Below are positions 8,212 through 17,982 of a DNA stretch of 64,000 nucleotides, piece by piece. Position 1 is the first letter of the stretch, and each line of letters opens with the position of its first letter. The translations under genes and the position numbers were made by a program. The DNA is taken from the NCBI GenBank assembly GCA_039636795.1, contig CP143430.1, forward strand, positions 4,278,001 to 4,342,000, given 5' to 3'. The notes under the pieces are model-generated. The model searched no databases and was not told the DNA's origin. It saw only the letters and a program-made list of their open reading frames with translations. The DNA is from Micrococcaceae bacterium Sec5.1. GTDB taxonomy: Bacteria > Actinomycetota > Actinomycetes > Actinomycetales > Micrococcaceae.

Positions 8212-9324
8212 CTAAGAAGCGACAGTTTGAGCGGCGACCTCCTCCGATGTCACCTGGCTCCGCTTTGCATCAACGCGCTTTCGTAGCTTCGCGATAGGTC
8301 TTTCCACAGCGAACCAGCTCACAATCGCGGCAACGACTGTAAGCACTATCGACGCCGAGCCTTGGAATGCATCGAGGGGCCGCTCGCCGACCCACGCGGC
8401 TATGGGGTAATTCCAGAGATATGCAGCATAGGAAACAAGACCCAACCCCCAAAGAGGTTTCATAAGCGCCGGAACACGGCTAGAACGCCATCGAGCAAAC
8501 TCAAAAATAGCCACCACAGTCGCTACCGCAATAAAAGGGCCAAGAATCAAATAGGTCGCAACCCAATCTTTGACTTCCGGGAACAGACAAATGGCAGTCA
8601 AAGATGTAAGAGCAAGTCCGGGAAGCGCAATCCTCTGCCACCCTTCACGACACAAGACACGAGACAGCCTATGCTTCTCCAGACAGGCAAGAGCGCCAAT
8701 TAGCATGGCAGTAAACCAAGACGTCGGAAGACTATAAATCTTGGTGACCTGTGGGTAGACCATAACAATAGAAGCGGCGCATAAAACTGTAAGAAGAACA
8801 AAGCATAATACCGTCAATAGTGTTGGTCGCTTCATCCTAAACGCTAGTAACAGCGCAAGGGGCCATATTAGGTAAAATTGCTCTTCTGTTGCCAGTGTCC
8901 ATAAATGCTCTAAGGCAGCACTCCCATGATCAAACCCGGGAATATTCATCGTGTACGTCATGGCGACAAGGACGGAACGCGCAATTTCATCACGGTCGCC
9001 CAGTAAGTTCCAAAAACCTTCAATCAGCGCAAACCCCGCCAAAAGTGCAACCAGCGGAGGGATGAGTCTCAGGAAACGATGAACGTAAAAACGCCTGAAA
9101 CGAACCTTTCCAAAGATCTCTATATCGCGAGCAAGGAGACCGGTGATCAAATAACCACTAAGGGCGAAAAACATAACGACGCCCACAACACCAGCACCGC
9201 CAAATATCTCTGGCCACGCATGCCGAAGGAGAACGAACAATATCGCGATTCCTCTAATAACGTCAAGGCCATAAAGTCGCTCCGGCGAACTTAGCCGGAG
9301 TCGAGTTACCGACTGATTTTGCAT
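8212..9324 (-). CDS. acyltransferase family 3 (OafA/NodX-like) membrane O-acyltransferase
   Basis: 370 residues, multi-spanning. It opens with the family signature RLYGLDVIRGIAILFVLLRH (catalytic-type His at residue 35), then GGAGVVGVVMFFALSGYLI and YVHRFLRLIPP, followed by about ten membrane helices. Such proteins O-acetylate exported polysaccharides from acetyl-CoA. ATG at 9324 is chosen over upstream in-frame starts because GAGGGGGGA precedes it and the longer form would run into the next glycosyltransferase gene. It is the last gene of the minus-strand exopolysaccharide cluster, and its base composition is AT-rich compared with the flanks. Confidence 0.9.
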   Translation of the reverse strand: MQNQSVTRLRLSSPERLYGLDVIRGIAILFVLLRHAWPEIFGGAGVVGVVMFFALSGYLITGLLARDIEIFGKVRFRRFYVHRFLRLIPPLVALLAGFALIEGFWNLLGDRDEIARSVLVAMTYTMNIPGFDHGSAALEHLWTLATEEQFYLIWPLALLLAFRMKRPTLLTVLCFVLLTVLCAASIVMVYPQVTKIYSLPTSWFTAMLIGALACLEKHRLSRVLCREGWQRIALPGLALTSLTAICLFPEVKDWVATYLILGPFIAVATVVAIFEFARWRSSRVPALMKPLWGLGLVSYAAYLWNYPIAAWVGERPLDAFQGSASIVLTVVAAIVSWFAVERPIAKLRKRVDAKRSQVTSEEVAAQTVAS

Positions 9325-9388
9325 CCCTGGGTCCCCCCTCAAATCTCCCCACCGTCTCCTCGTCAAAGAAGAACCAATTTCAATTAGT

Positions 9389-10480
9389 TTAGCCTTGAGG
9401 GACATCGCTCTCTGCAAACAAAACATCGAGGTATCGGTCCGTCCAGGCAGCGTGATCCCTTGTCTCTGCCCAGGCCCTTGCGTGAGCTGCTGTGCCATCC
9501 TGACTTGCCAGAATCTCATCTAGGGCAGCGTGTAACGATTCCACGGTCGCGGAAAAAGTCCGCCCGCCAGCTGCCTCCACTGCGTAACCAAATCCCGATT
9601 CTTCAGCTGCGACGGTCGGTAACCCCATAGCAGATGCTTCAAGGATAACGGTCGGAAACCCTTCGCCGGCTCCCGTTGACGCAAAAACATGAACGTTACC
9701 CGCCGCAAATACTTCGGCGACATTATCTGTATGACCAAGGAAATGGACATCTTTGTTCTTCGCGTAGGCGCCCCTAAGGTAGGCGTCTTGCGAACCGGTT
9801 CCGGCAACCAGAACTTGGAGTCCCGCAGCAAGACCGCCAAGAATTGCTAGCTCAGGTCGCTTGCTCGGCTCCAGGCGGCCAACGTAAACGACAACCGGTC
9901 GGTCGTCCAACCCCAGAGCCGCGTGGATCTTTTTTCGATATTCCTCCGTCGGAACTCTGTACCGTGTCAGGTCTATGGCCGTATCAATAACGACAACACG
10001 ACGCGGATCAGAAACAAATCGCGCGATGTCCCGGGCTACAAGATCGGAAACGCAGACTATCGCTGAAGCATGCTTGGACGCATGGCGATAAAAGGGACGG
10101 ATAACTCGGCCAAACATTCCACTGGGAAATCGACCGTGTTCAGTCCAAACGACTCGTCCCCTCTTGCTAAGAAGCTTAGAATAGGCAATTTGCTCACGCT
10201 TGAAGTGAGAGTTAAAGACCACTTCTTGCGATTTCAGGAGGTGTCGGCGAAGTTTCGCTCGTTCAGCGAAGGCGCGGAGGAAGCCAATCGGTAATGTTCT
10301 CAAGTTCCATTTCGCCCCTGCATGAAGCGATGTTCGCGGCAAAAACTGAGGCCAAGTTGGAAGGTCCCCAAGCAACTCAACATCGCGGCCTGACTCGTTC
10401 ATCTTTTCCGCCAACACCGCGATGTATTTCTCAGCACCGCCTTCAAAACCGGTCGTTGCCACAATCTTAAGCTTATTCAC
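9389..10480 (-). CDS. glycosyltransferase family 4 (GT-B)
   Basis: 363 residues. The N-terminus KIVATTGFEGGAEKYIAVLAE is the donor-proximal glycine-rich start of GT4 enzymes. The C-terminal domain shows RPVVVYVGRLEPSKRPELAI, the hydrophobic V.FLGH strand, and the E-x7-E loop region GAGEGFPTVILEASAMGLPTVA. It should add a sugar with retention of configuration to the lipid-linked repeat unit on the inner membrane face. The start is GTG at 10480, sharing GTGA with the stop of the polymerase gene, so the two are translationally coupled. Donor sugar cannot be told from sequence. Confidence 0.9.
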   Translation of the reverse strand: MNKLKIVATTGFEGGAEKYIAVLAEKMNESGRDVELLGDLPTWPQFLPRTSLHAGAKWNLRTLPIGFLRAFAERAKLRRHLLKSQEVVFNSHFKREQIAYSKLLSKRGRVVWTEHGRFPSGMFGRVIRPFYRHASKHASAIVCVSDLVARDIARFVSDPRRVVVIDTAIDLTRYRVPTEEYRKKIHAALGLDDRPVVVYVGRLEPSKRPELAILGGLAAGLQVLVAGTGSQDAYLRGAYAKNKDVHFLGHTDNVAEVFAAGNVHVFASTGAGEGFPTVILEASAMGLPTVAAEESGFGYAVEAAGGRTFSATVESLHAALDEILASQDGTAAHARAWAETRDHAAWTDRYLDVLFAESDVPQG

Positions 10481-11709
10481 GATGTTCCAATCGATGGAAA
10501 AGTTATCCTATTTTCCTCAAAACGAGAGAATGCGGGACTCATGCGGCCAACTGAGAGACCAAGAAATATGAACAACATGAACCCCATAAGATGCCAATTG
10601 ATAAAATCGTAGGACAGACCGAAGGCTAGGAATGCGCCTACAACAGCCACAATTACGGGTTCTCCACGACCGATCGAACCAGCTATGAGGGCCAAAAATA
10701 TCAGCAAGCCAAATATTCCCGTATAAATGAGAATTGTCACGAACGCGTTGTCAACTGCGAAAGTCCCCTGAGTACCAAAATAACCTTCAGTAAATAGCTT
10801 TTCATGAGAATTAAATCCTGATCCAAAGAAGATTTGGAGTGGAGGAAGCTTGAGTATCTCACCGACTGAACTGACGACACCCACCCGATGGGTAAAAGAA
10901 CCATCTGATGAGAACTTCTCTTCAGAACTAAAGAGGGCGGCCATTAAAACAGCACCGAGGGCTGCTACAACAAGAACCAAAAGCTTGAACACGGTAAAGC
11001 TTGCCCTAAGGGAAGCAATCAAACCCAAAGCCACGACAGCCACCGCGGCGGCAATCCCCGAACGAGTACCGGTGAGCAAGATACCAACGAGGAATCCGAG
11101 TGAAGAAGCTATCCGCCAAATGCTCCTGATACGAAGTCGAGAAAAAAGCGCCACTGCTATCCCAATGGAAAATAGGTGAGCCAATGGAATTGGATAGCCA
11201 ATCGATCCTTGAGCTCTATTTGTCCACTCGCCTAGTATCGTGTTCGGGCGTACAATGTACTGCCCGGCTTGATCAGCAGAAATAACGGTTCGAACACCTG
11301 ATATTCCCAATATCGTTTCAGCAAAAGAAAAGACTAATTCGAGGAGACAAATCAGTAATATTGCCGTGAGAAATAGAGACTTTTCCTTGGGATAAAGGTT
11401 GGCGCCCACTATGGCGGAAACCAGCCAAAGAAAACCAACAGAAACTGATCGGAAGAAGTAGTCTGTGTTCCCCGAAGTAGTAACGCTTGACGTCACGTAG
11501 ATCGCAACGAGGAGCGCAACGCCGAGTCCAATCGGCGGTAGGACTAGTCTATTAACATGAGGCAATGCACCAACCACCATTAGTCCCACGGCTAACAATG
11601 GCGCCAGTTGTGATGCCCAACCCGGAAGAATCACTGATCTTGCGGTCAAGAGAACCAAGAAGGCAAGCAGAAGGCCAGCTTCCAGTGATCGTCGTCTGAG
11701 GGTGACCAC
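10477..11709 (-). CDS. O-antigen ligase/polymerase family protein (Wzy-like)
   Basis: About 410 residues with ten or more hydrophobic helices and a large loop around NTILGEWTNRAQGSIGYPIPLAHL, followed by a Wzy_C-type core (GILLTGTRSGIAAAVAVVALG). The arrangement with a flippase, glycosyltransferases and a Wzz-like kinase makes repeat-unit polymerase the most likely role; ligase cannot be excluded. The GTG at 11709 overlaps the upstream TAG (TAGTG) and is preferred over a TTG at 11757 that would overlap the neighbouring gene by 49 bases. AT-rich relative to the flanking regions. Confidence 0.82.
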   Translation of the reverse strand: MVTLRRRSLEAGLLLAFLVLLTARSVILPGWASQLAPLLAVGLMVVGALPHVNRLVLPPIGLGVALLVAIYVTSSVTTSGNTDYFFRSVSVGFLWLVSAIVGANLYPKEKSLFLTAILLICLLELVFSFAETILGISGVRTVISADQAGQYIVRPNTILGEWTNRAQGSIGYPIPLAHLFSIGIAVALFSRLRIRSIWRIASSLGFLVGILLTGTRSGIAAAVAVVALGLIASLRASFTVFKLLVLVVAALGAVLMAALFSSEEKFSSDGSFTHRVGVVSSVGEILKLPPLQIFFGSGFNSHEKLFTEGYFGTQGTFAVDNAFVTILIYTGIFGLLIFLALIAGSIGRGEPVIVAVVGAFLAFGLSYDFINWHLMGFMLFIFLGLSVGRMSPAFSRFEENRITFPSIGTS

Positions 11710-12758
11710 TAAAGCGACCTGAGAAACTGTAGGAGACTCGCTGCTTTTCCGCCCCAATCTTGCGCTGCTGCCGCCGTCATTCCCTCGGCGTTAGGGGAAG
11801 GCATCTCCAGGGCAACCTCACTGGAAGCGACGGCCTCCCTGGGCGTATCGAAAAGGAGCGTCTGAGGAGAACGCCGTTCGCGTAGCGACTCCGTTGAAGT
11901 TGCTACCACGGTGAGACCAGCGGCAAGGTACTCGTAGTACTTCATTGGACTTCTCCCCTGATTGACATCACTCTGGTTGAGGGGAATAAGACCGACTCGA
12001 GCCCGACTCATGTACTTGGGGATTTCTTCGTAAGGGACGCTTCCAACAAGGCTCACATTGCTAGGAAGAGAGTGTGCATTGACAGACACTGGACCGATCA
12101 GCGATAAGTTCTCACCAGGGAATGCTTTCGCTATCGCTAGGACACTGTCCCAATCAAACCTGTAGTCCACTGCCCCGACATATACGAATCCTCGTCGTTG
12201 CTCAGATGCTCCCTCGGTAAATCGCTCGAGTTCAACCCCGTTAGTCAAAACCATGCTGGGAATACGATCAGGTATCGATAGGTCGTTGAGTACTGCCGCG
12301 GATGTGGCCACAACACCCCTACAAACCCGAAGAACGTCATTCTGCCTCAAAGCGGCAACCCGGTTCGAATAAGTGTCCGTCGGCCGATACACAATCTTCC
12401 CAGGAATATCACAATCAGTTAGATAGCCTGACATCAACGGCTGATCTACTAAGACGTAGTCGGCATCGCCAAAGCCAATACGGTCTATTAGCTTACCAAT
12501 CTGTCTTCCGGATCTGGAAAATTGAACTGGAAGAAAAACGTTCGGGATGGCATGAAGGGTGCCGAATTCGTCAAAAAATCCAGAGCCAGAATGCTTCATC
12601 GGTCGGCGTCTGAGTACCTTATGAACAATCGAGTGTGGAGTTGAGACATGCGCTACTGAGAGAGACATTTTAGAAAGCTCGCGTGCCAGATGGTGGCTTC
12701 CAACTTTGAATACGCCCGAATCCGCGCTGTGGCTTAGAAAGAGAACCTTGAGCTTCAT
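11709..12758 (-). CDS. glycosyltransferase, GT-B fold (TuaH/GumK-like)
   Basis: 349 residues. The N-terminus KLKVLFLSHSADSGVFKVGSHHLARELSK and the middle ADYVLVDQPLMSGYL, KIVYRPTDTYSN resemble teichuronic-acid TuaH-type or GumK-like transferases. The C-terminal half has GFVYVGAVDYRFDWD, LSLIGP, VSLVGSVPYEEIPKYMSRARVGLIPLN and KYYEYLAAGLTVVAT, a GT-B nucleotide-sugar site. It is in an operon, 4 bases after the preceding glycosyltransferase, and its stop overlaps the polymerase start. A glucuronosyltransferase role would fit the UDP-glucose dehydrogenase in this locus, but that is inference. Confidence 0.82.
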   Translation of the reverse strand: MKLKVLFLSHSADSGVFKVGSHHLARELSKMSLSVAHVSTPHSIVHKVLRRRPMKHSGSGFFDEFGTLHAIPNVFLPVQFSRSGRQIGKLIDRIGFGDADYVLVDQPLMSGYLTDCDIPGKIVYRPTDTYSNRVAALRQNDVLRVCRGVVATSAAVLNDLSIPDRIPSMVLTNGVELERFTEGASEQRRGFVYVGAVDYRFDWDSVLAIAKAFPGENLSLIGPVSVNAHSLPSNVSLVGSVPYEEIPKYMSRARVGLIPLNQSDVNQGRSPMKYYEYLAAGLTVVATSTESLRERRSPQTLLFDTPREAVASSEVALEMPSPNAEGMTAAAAQDWGGKAASLLQFLRSL

Positions 12759-12762
12759 AGTC

Positions 12763-13734
12763 CTACCTCAGTTCCATAACGGTCTTTAGGTGGGACTCAA
12801 CTCTTGATGAAACATTGGCCCATGTGTACTGATCGCGCCACAAGCGTCCGGGCGCTTCAAACGATCCCTGGAGGCCATAAAGCTGGTCCATAGCCTCAGC
12901 CCACTCCTCACCCGAACCATGATTCTCTACGGCAACTCCGTGCAGACCCACGATTTCAGCGACGCTCTGGCAGCCTCTGAAAAAGGCTACTGGACGACCG
13001 CAGGCTAGGCTTTCGACAGCAGGAAGGCCGAATCCTTCCAGAACCGAAGGAAGCACCAGCCCGATGGCACCTTGATACAAGCCAGCCAGCTGTGTGTCTT
13101 CTAGGTCGGACACTACTTTGACTTGTCCCTGCAAACCATTGGCTTCAATGAGCATCTCAGCATTAATTCGATCGCTGACAACGGCAACAAGCCGGTAATC
13201 TGGGCGAAGTCGTATTGCCCTGAGAAGCACATCAAAATTTTTGTGTGCTTTTAGGTTTCCAACATATAGTAAATAATCGCCCTGTTTCGATGACCGTGAA
13301 TGTGCAAAAACGTCCGAGCAGCCATTTCCGACGTTTATGACTTCCACGGATGAGTCCTGAAGCCAGGTGCGGATGTGGCCAGCTGAGGTCTCCGAAACGG
13401 TTAAAACAGACCCAGCTCGCTTAATGGCCGGTTTAACTGCATATTCATAGTACAGACGCCGGCGTCGCGCGCCAGAACCACCCATCTCAAGATGTATAAG
13501 ATCGTGCAGCGTCAGGATTTGGGTTGCACTTGTCAACCCAACATTGTAGCCAGGAGAATAAATGTGATCTCGCGAACGAATTCGCATCCTCGCAAGCGAC
13601 AGCATGTCTGCTGGCGCTGACGATGATCCGACCGCACCAAGATCACGATAAGAAATCGTTAAACGCGACAATACCTCTGCTGCGAAACGCCCAATCCCGT
13701 GTAATCCTACCCACCGCTGGTCAACGTATAACAT
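12763..13734 (-). CDS. glycosyltransferase family 4
   Basis: 323 residues. GT4 features: YVDQRWVGLHGIGRFAAEVL at the start, ILTLHDLIHLE, LTVSETSAGHIRTWL, then YLLYVGNLKAHKNFDVLLRAI and the C-terminal GLVLPSVLEGFGLPAVESLACGRPV with the paired Glu of retaining GT-B enzymes. ATG at 13734 is preceded by GGAAG and starts 3 bases after the stop of the preceding glycosyltransferase, so the pair is co-transcribed. Mannosyl- or rhamnosyl-type transfer is common in this subgroup, but the donor is not readable here. Confidence 0.9.
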   Translation of the reverse strand: MLYVDQRWVGLHGIGRFAAEVLSRLTISYRDLGAVGSSSAPADMLSLARMRIRSRDHIYSPGYNVGLTSATQILTLHDLIHLEMGGSGARRRRLYYEYAVKPAIKRAGSVLTVSETSAGHIRTWLQDSSVEVINVGNGCSDVFAHSRSSKQGDYLLYVGNLKAHKNFDVLLRAIRLRPDYRLVAVVSDRINAEMLIEANGLQGQVKVVSDLEDTQLAGLYQGAIGLVLPSVLEGFGLPAVESLACGRPVAFFRGCQSVAEIVGLHGVAVENHGSGEEWAEAMDQLYGLQGSFEAPGRLWRDQYTWANVSSRVESHLKTVMELR

Positions 13735-13737
13735 CGG

Positions 13738-14877
13738 CTACTTCCATTTCTGTGTAGAAGATTCCGACAACGAATCAGTGGGCAACCAATCCAGCATCTG
13801 ACGACGGAAGTTCTCTGCTGAAAACCTTGAAGCTGTTTCTGAAATCTGGCGCCGATCAAGTTCCAGGGCATGTTCGACAGCGACCTTTAACTCGAGCTCG
13901 TCTTGCATTGTCGCCAAATGTCCCGTGATCCCCTCAACAACAGTTTCGGATGTCCCGCCGAGTCTGTTCGCCACGACGGGTGCACCCGCCGCTGCTGCTT
14001 CCACGGGCATAATTCCAAAATCCTCAACCGGAGGAAAAACGTACACGCTGCACTTTTGGTACAGCGCGTAAAGCATTGCGTCAGTCGGCTTAACGACAAA
14101 GTAGACGGGGACCGAAGAAGCGGCCGCGCGTGCGCGAAGCGTAGCTTCTCCTTCTCCTGAACCTGCTATGACAGCCGGAAGCCCGGATAGTTCGGCGGCC
14201 CGGATAACGATATCGAGACTCTTGTACCGTACGAAACGAGACGCGCCCAGCACGAACTCAGCAGGCAGGGATGCGAATATCTCGGATTCACGATTTGAAA
14301 GCGTGGAAGCCCAGTCACTATTTGATGAAATACGTTCGGTATCAACCGGAGGATATATTACCCTTGCATCACGGTTCCACGACTTTCGGATGCGCTCTGC
14401 GACAAACTTGCTATTAGCCGCGATTTCAATTGGCTCGGCAGCGCGTATCCGATCCAGATATTTTAGAGCAAGACCTGCTCCTTTTATAAACAATCCTTCA
14501 CCTCGTCGATCCAACTCCGGCTCCCAAATATATCTCGCTGGAGTGTGGGCATAGACGTATTTTGGCAAGGAGGCATTGCGCCCACGGAACCGCGCGTGGT
14601 GGGCAAAGAGATGCGAGCTTACTAGCATCCAGTCATATTTTTTGGTCGAGCGCATCTGGCGCCATACAAACGGCATGGCCGGAAGCGCCAGCGCCTTCTT
14701 CCGACGAAGTGGTGTCCTAGCAAGAAACGACTCAAATAGTCGCTCTTGCGAGTAATTTCCTGCATCATCCCAAAGGCAATAAATATCCGCTTCTGGATAA
14801 ATCTCTGCAAGGACATCCAAGACCTTTTCGGATCCACCAATTGGACCTAGCCATTCATGCACAAGGACGCCGGCCAT
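13738..14877 (-). CDS. glycosyltransferase family 4
   Basis: 379 residues. The start VLVHEWLGPIGGSEKVLDVL has the GGSE glycine-rich loop of GT4. YVYAHTPARYIWEPELD is a recognisable acceptor-side segment, IAANSKFVAERIRKSW and VIYPPVDTERIS follow, and the C-terminal domain ends in VYVFPPVEDFGIMPVEAAAAGAPVVA with the E-x7-E-like pair. This resembles the WbaZ-type first mannosyl/rhamnosyltransferases of repeat-unit assembly. GGGGG ribosome site before ATG 14877. Second gene after the flippase in the minus-strand cluster. Confidence 0.9.
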   Translation of the reverse strand: MAGVLVHEWLGPIGGSEKVLDVLAEIYPEADIYCLWDDAGNYSQERLFESFLARTPLRRKKALALPAMPFVWRQMRSTKKYDWMLVSSHLFAHHARFRGRNASLPKYVYAHTPARYIWEPELDRRGEGLFIKGAGLALKYLDRIRAAEPIEIAANSKFVAERIRKSWNRDARVIYPPVDTERISSNSDWASTLSNRESEIFASLPAEFVLGASRFVRYKSLDIVIRAAELSGLPAVIAGSGEGEATLRARAAASSVPVYFVVKPTDAMLYALYQKCSVYVFPPVEDFGIMPVEAAAAGAPVVANRLGGTSETVVEGITGHLATMQDELELKVAVEHALELDRRQISETASRFSAENFRRQMLDWLPTDSLSESSTQKWK

Positions 14878-14939
14878 AGTTAGCCCCCAATCTTAAAAGT
14901 TTTCTATCACTGCGTAAAATCGGCCTGCGCCGTCCGAAA

Positions 14940-16253
14940 CTAACTCTTCTTTCGTGAGAGTTCATTAACTATCCTGGCAATATCCGACGGCCGAATAAAA
15001 ACCATGCTTGCTACGGAAATATCCAGACGTCGCTTTACCTGCATGAGCCCGATGCTGGTGACGGTAAATGTTCCCCCCAGCGTTGCAAGGGACGCTCCTA
15101 GCGATCCCATCTGCGGAACGAGCAGCAACAGAAACGCGACGTTGATCAACAGTCCCGCCAACAGCGCAAGACTTCTGTCATGGGCATGACCTCGTCCCGT
15201 CAGGGCAGCTCCGGCAACCGTGCCAGGAGCTGAAGCAAGCCCTGCCAACAGCAAAACTAGGGAGGTGGGTATCGCATCCTCAAAGGATGGGCCGAACAAC
15301 GGTGTAAACCAAACTGGAATCGATATCGCTGCGGCCGAGGTAAGGCCGAGAACCAGAATTACGAGTACCCGCGACGAGAAAGCCACGCGGTCATTGGACG
15401 AAGCCCTGCTTTCCTTGGCCAAAAGAATACTTCCGAATGCTGCTGTCAGGAAAAATGGGATATCACCCACGTTTACGGCGGCTGCGTAAAAACCTAGTTG
15501 CTCAGACGACGAGAGTGGGAGTATCAGAACCTGATCGAGTCGTGTGATAAGTATGCCGGCAATAGATCCAAGCCATACCCTGCTGCCAAAGGTCGTCATT
15601 GCGCGTACTTGATGACTAAGTGAAGAATCTGATGCAGACTTGGGAAGGTGTATGAATAGTCTTATGTAAGCAACATAACCAACAAGCGGAGCCGAAACCA
15701 ATACAATAAACGCCGTCTGGACATTTAGATTTTGAATCAAGGCTAGGCCGGCTATACCAACCAATCGGCTCACACCTGTTGCGGCCTTCTCAAAGTTCAA
15801 TGTCGTCCACTGCTGAAGACCCTGAGCTACTCCCCTCAGCGACCAAAGAAGAAGAGTAGGTACAGCGGCTACGGCCGACAATTGAACCAAATCCATGACG
15901 GTTCTCGACCCGCCGGACAAATAACCGGACAGTCCGAGGAGTGCGAGGGCTGCTATCAATCCCATGAGAAGTAGGCATAGTGCCGCACCAGCTAAAGCCG
16001 TCCGACTATCACCAACTGTTTTCCCGAGACGATGAGTAATCGCTTCGGGAAGTCCCAACGTTAGTGCGGCACTGAGTAGAACAAGCGGCATAGTGGCAGC
16101 TGCCAGTTCCCCACGCCCTGCGACACCGAGCTGGTACGCCAAGATCGGGGCGCAAAGGAGCGTGGAAAGCGGACCGACAAGATTGCCGGCTGTTGTTGTT
16201 AACACATGAAATGATGAGCTGCGAACTGGGCGGTCCTTGGCCGAAGTGGTCAT
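14940..16253 (-). CDS. oligosaccharide flippase (Wzx-like, MATE/PST superfamily)
   Basis: 437 residues with about 12-14 membrane helices, for example NLVGPLSTLLCAPILAYQLG at the start and FGSRVWLGSIAGILITRLDQ in the middle, typical of polysaccharide transporters that flip undecaprenyl-linked repeat units. No soluble domain. ATG at 16253 has a GGGAG site. It stands upstream of the glycosyltransferases in the same direction and downstream of the BY-kinase, which matches a Wzx/Wzy-dependent locus. Confidence 0.88.
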   Translation of the reverse strand: MTTSAKDRPVRSSSFHVLTTTAGNLVGPLSTLLCAPILAYQLGVAGRGELAAATMPLVLLSAALTLGLPEAITHRLGKTVGDSRTALAGAALCLLLMGLIAALALLGLSGYLSGGSRTVMDLVQLSAVAAVPTLLLWSLRGVAQGLQQWTTLNFEKAATGVSRLVGIAGLALIQNLNVQTAFIVLVSAPLVGYVAYIRLFIHLPKSASDSSLSHQVRAMTTFGSRVWLGSIAGILITRLDQVLILPLSSSEQLGFYAAAVNVGDIPFFLTAAFGSILLAKESRASSNDRVAFSSRVLVILVLGLTSAAAISIPVWFTPLFGPSFEDAIPTSLVLLLAGLASAPGTVAGAALTGRGHAHDRSLALLAGLLINVAFLLLLVPQMGSLGASLATLGGTFTVTSIGLMQVKRRLDISVASMVFIRPSDIARIVNELSRKKS

Positions 16254-16399
16254 GTGCGGGCTCCCGTTCCTAGTGGCCGGTCTGTCTGTGGGGCAAAGCG
16301 CTACCTGATGGGCGTTTCGAGGGCCGCAGCCAGTAATTTCATAAGTCGCTCGCCAAAGAACTTGAATTTTGCCGACACGCCTAAGATGGTAGCTCGAAA

Positions 16400-17815
16400 T
16401 TATGAGCGGGGAAACACGGATGCGCGGCGTCGAGCCTCGGCTGGTTGTCGTTCCTTTTCATTCGCAAGATCATAGGAGCGGTATTCGTAAGAATATGAAT
16501 CCAGACCCTTTGTAGGCACCAGATTGAGTACCAAGCCCAAGAGTTTTCCTCCGACTAAGTCCAATGCCCCCAACGACTTTTGCAGGTCATGCTGTTTGAC
16601 CTTCTGTGTGCCAACGACAACCAAGACACCGCCCACAAATTGCGCCAGAATACCGGCATCCGTGACGGGGAGGAGAGGAGGAGCGTCAATAATTACAGTG
16701 TCGAACGCAAGCTCCAAACTTGCCAGCAAGTTCTGCATCGCATCTGATCCGAGGAGCTCGCTCGGATTCGGCGGGATCTGTCCCGATGCAAGGACATAGA
16801 GGTTATCGTCCCCCCAGGGCTGTAATAACTCATTTACATCAGACGCGCCAACCAACACTGTGGTGAGCCCGGCCGTTCGATCGAGGCCCAGATATTCGTT
16901 GACAGTGGGACGCCGTAAGTCGGCATCCACAAGGCAAACAGCTTTTCCAGATCGAGCGAGTGCAATTGCCAGATTCGTCGCAGTTGTGCTTTTTCCCTCG
17001 CCGGGGAGCGAGGACGTGACAACAATACTCTTAGAATGAGAGGCGACGCTTGCAAACTGCAGGTTAGTTCTGAGCTGGCGGTAAGACTCAGCCCTGGCTC
17101 CGTGAGTGGAGGTGTTTGTCAACAGCGGATCTTTAGCGACTGCCTGGTCAAACGCAATGCGACCTAGGAGAGGCGCATTGGTCACGCGTTGTAGATCAGC
17201 TTCGCTTCGAATCTTCTTGTCAAGTGCCGAACGAAGGGCAGCAGCGCCGAGTCCCGAGGAGAGCCCAACGAAAAATCCAAAGATTAAGTTGAGTTTAGTA
17301 TTCGGGGCTGACGGGGAAGTTGGTGCCGATGCAGGTGTAATCACCGATAGGCCGACTGGTGACTCACCTCCGGAATTGGGCTTTTCCAAGGAGTCCACTG
17401 CCCTCACAAGGCTATCGGCGACTCCTTGGGCTATCGCGGCCGCCTGTACGGGCGAGCTGTCGGATACAGAAATCGTTATGAGGACAGTGTTTGGGTCAGT
17501 AGATGCTTTTACCCTTTGGGCCAACTCCTCAGGCGAGATGTCCAGGCCGAGAAGATCGATCGTGGGTTGCAAGACTATTGGTGTCCCAACGGTTTTCACA
17601 TATGACTGGACACGAGCCTGACTAAACGTGTTGCCCTGTTGCAACTCCTGAACGGTGCCAGATCCCTGAATCGCCACAAATAGTTGCGTTTCAGCCGTGT
17701 ATGTTGGACGGATCAGAAGTGAGACCGCGCCTCCGGTAAGCACACCGAGGAAGGTCAACGCAACAATGATCAGCCAGTGTCGCCGCATAATACGGATGTA
17801 GTCATTTATCGCCAA
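16400..17815 (-). CDS. polysaccharide chain-length determinant/BY-kinase (Wzz-Wzc-like tyrosine autokinase)
   Basis: About 471 residues. The N-terminal Wzz domain has two membrane helices at about residues 15-36 and 173-195, with a Pro-rich stretch before the second. A cytoplasmic P-loop kinase domain follows: SLPGEGKSTTATNLAIALA (Walker A, near residue 270), CLVDADLRRP (Walker A') and TVIIDAPP (Walker B). The C-terminal tail has a tyrosine cluster YSYEYRSYD, the autophosphorylation site of this class. It regulates polymerisation and export. TTG at 17815 is chosen because AGGGGG lies 6 bases upstream; the longer TTG at 17839 has none. No Wzb-type phosphatase gene is seen nearby. Confidence 0.93.
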   Translation of the reverse strand: MAINDYIRIMRRHWLIIVALTFLGVLTGGAVSLLIRPTYTAETQLFVAIQGSGTVQELQQGNTFSQARVQSYVKTVGTPIVLQPTIDLLGLDISPEELAQRVKASTDPNTVLITISVSDSSPVQAAAIAQGVADSLVRAVDSLEKPNSGGESPVGLSVITPASAPTSPSAPNTKLNLIFGFFVGLSSGLGAAALRSALDKKIRSEADLQRVTNAPLLGRIAFDQAVAKDPLLTNTSTHGARAESYRQLRTNLQFASVASHSKSIVVTSSLPGEGKSTTATNLAIALARSGKAVCLVDADLRRPTVNEYLGLDRTAGLTTVLVGASDVNELLQPWGDDNLYVLASGQIPPNPSELLGSDAMQNLLASLELAFDTVIIDAPPLLPVTDAGILAQFVGGVLVVVGTQKVKQHDLQKSLGALDLVGGKLLGLVLNLVPTKGLDSYSYEYRSYDLANEKERQPAEARRRASVFPRS

Positions 17816-17982
17816 CTGGGTCCCCCTACTACGAGCCAATCAAATCGGGTCGTTCTAACGCCGAGATCGCCGGCGCGCGAGTCCGGACTCGGATATTCTA
17901 GCCCTTTGGCGGCGATCATTTGGACCATGAGTCAATCCTCTGGTGGCAGAAGACAGCAACGCGTGGTCACTTTCAATGGATA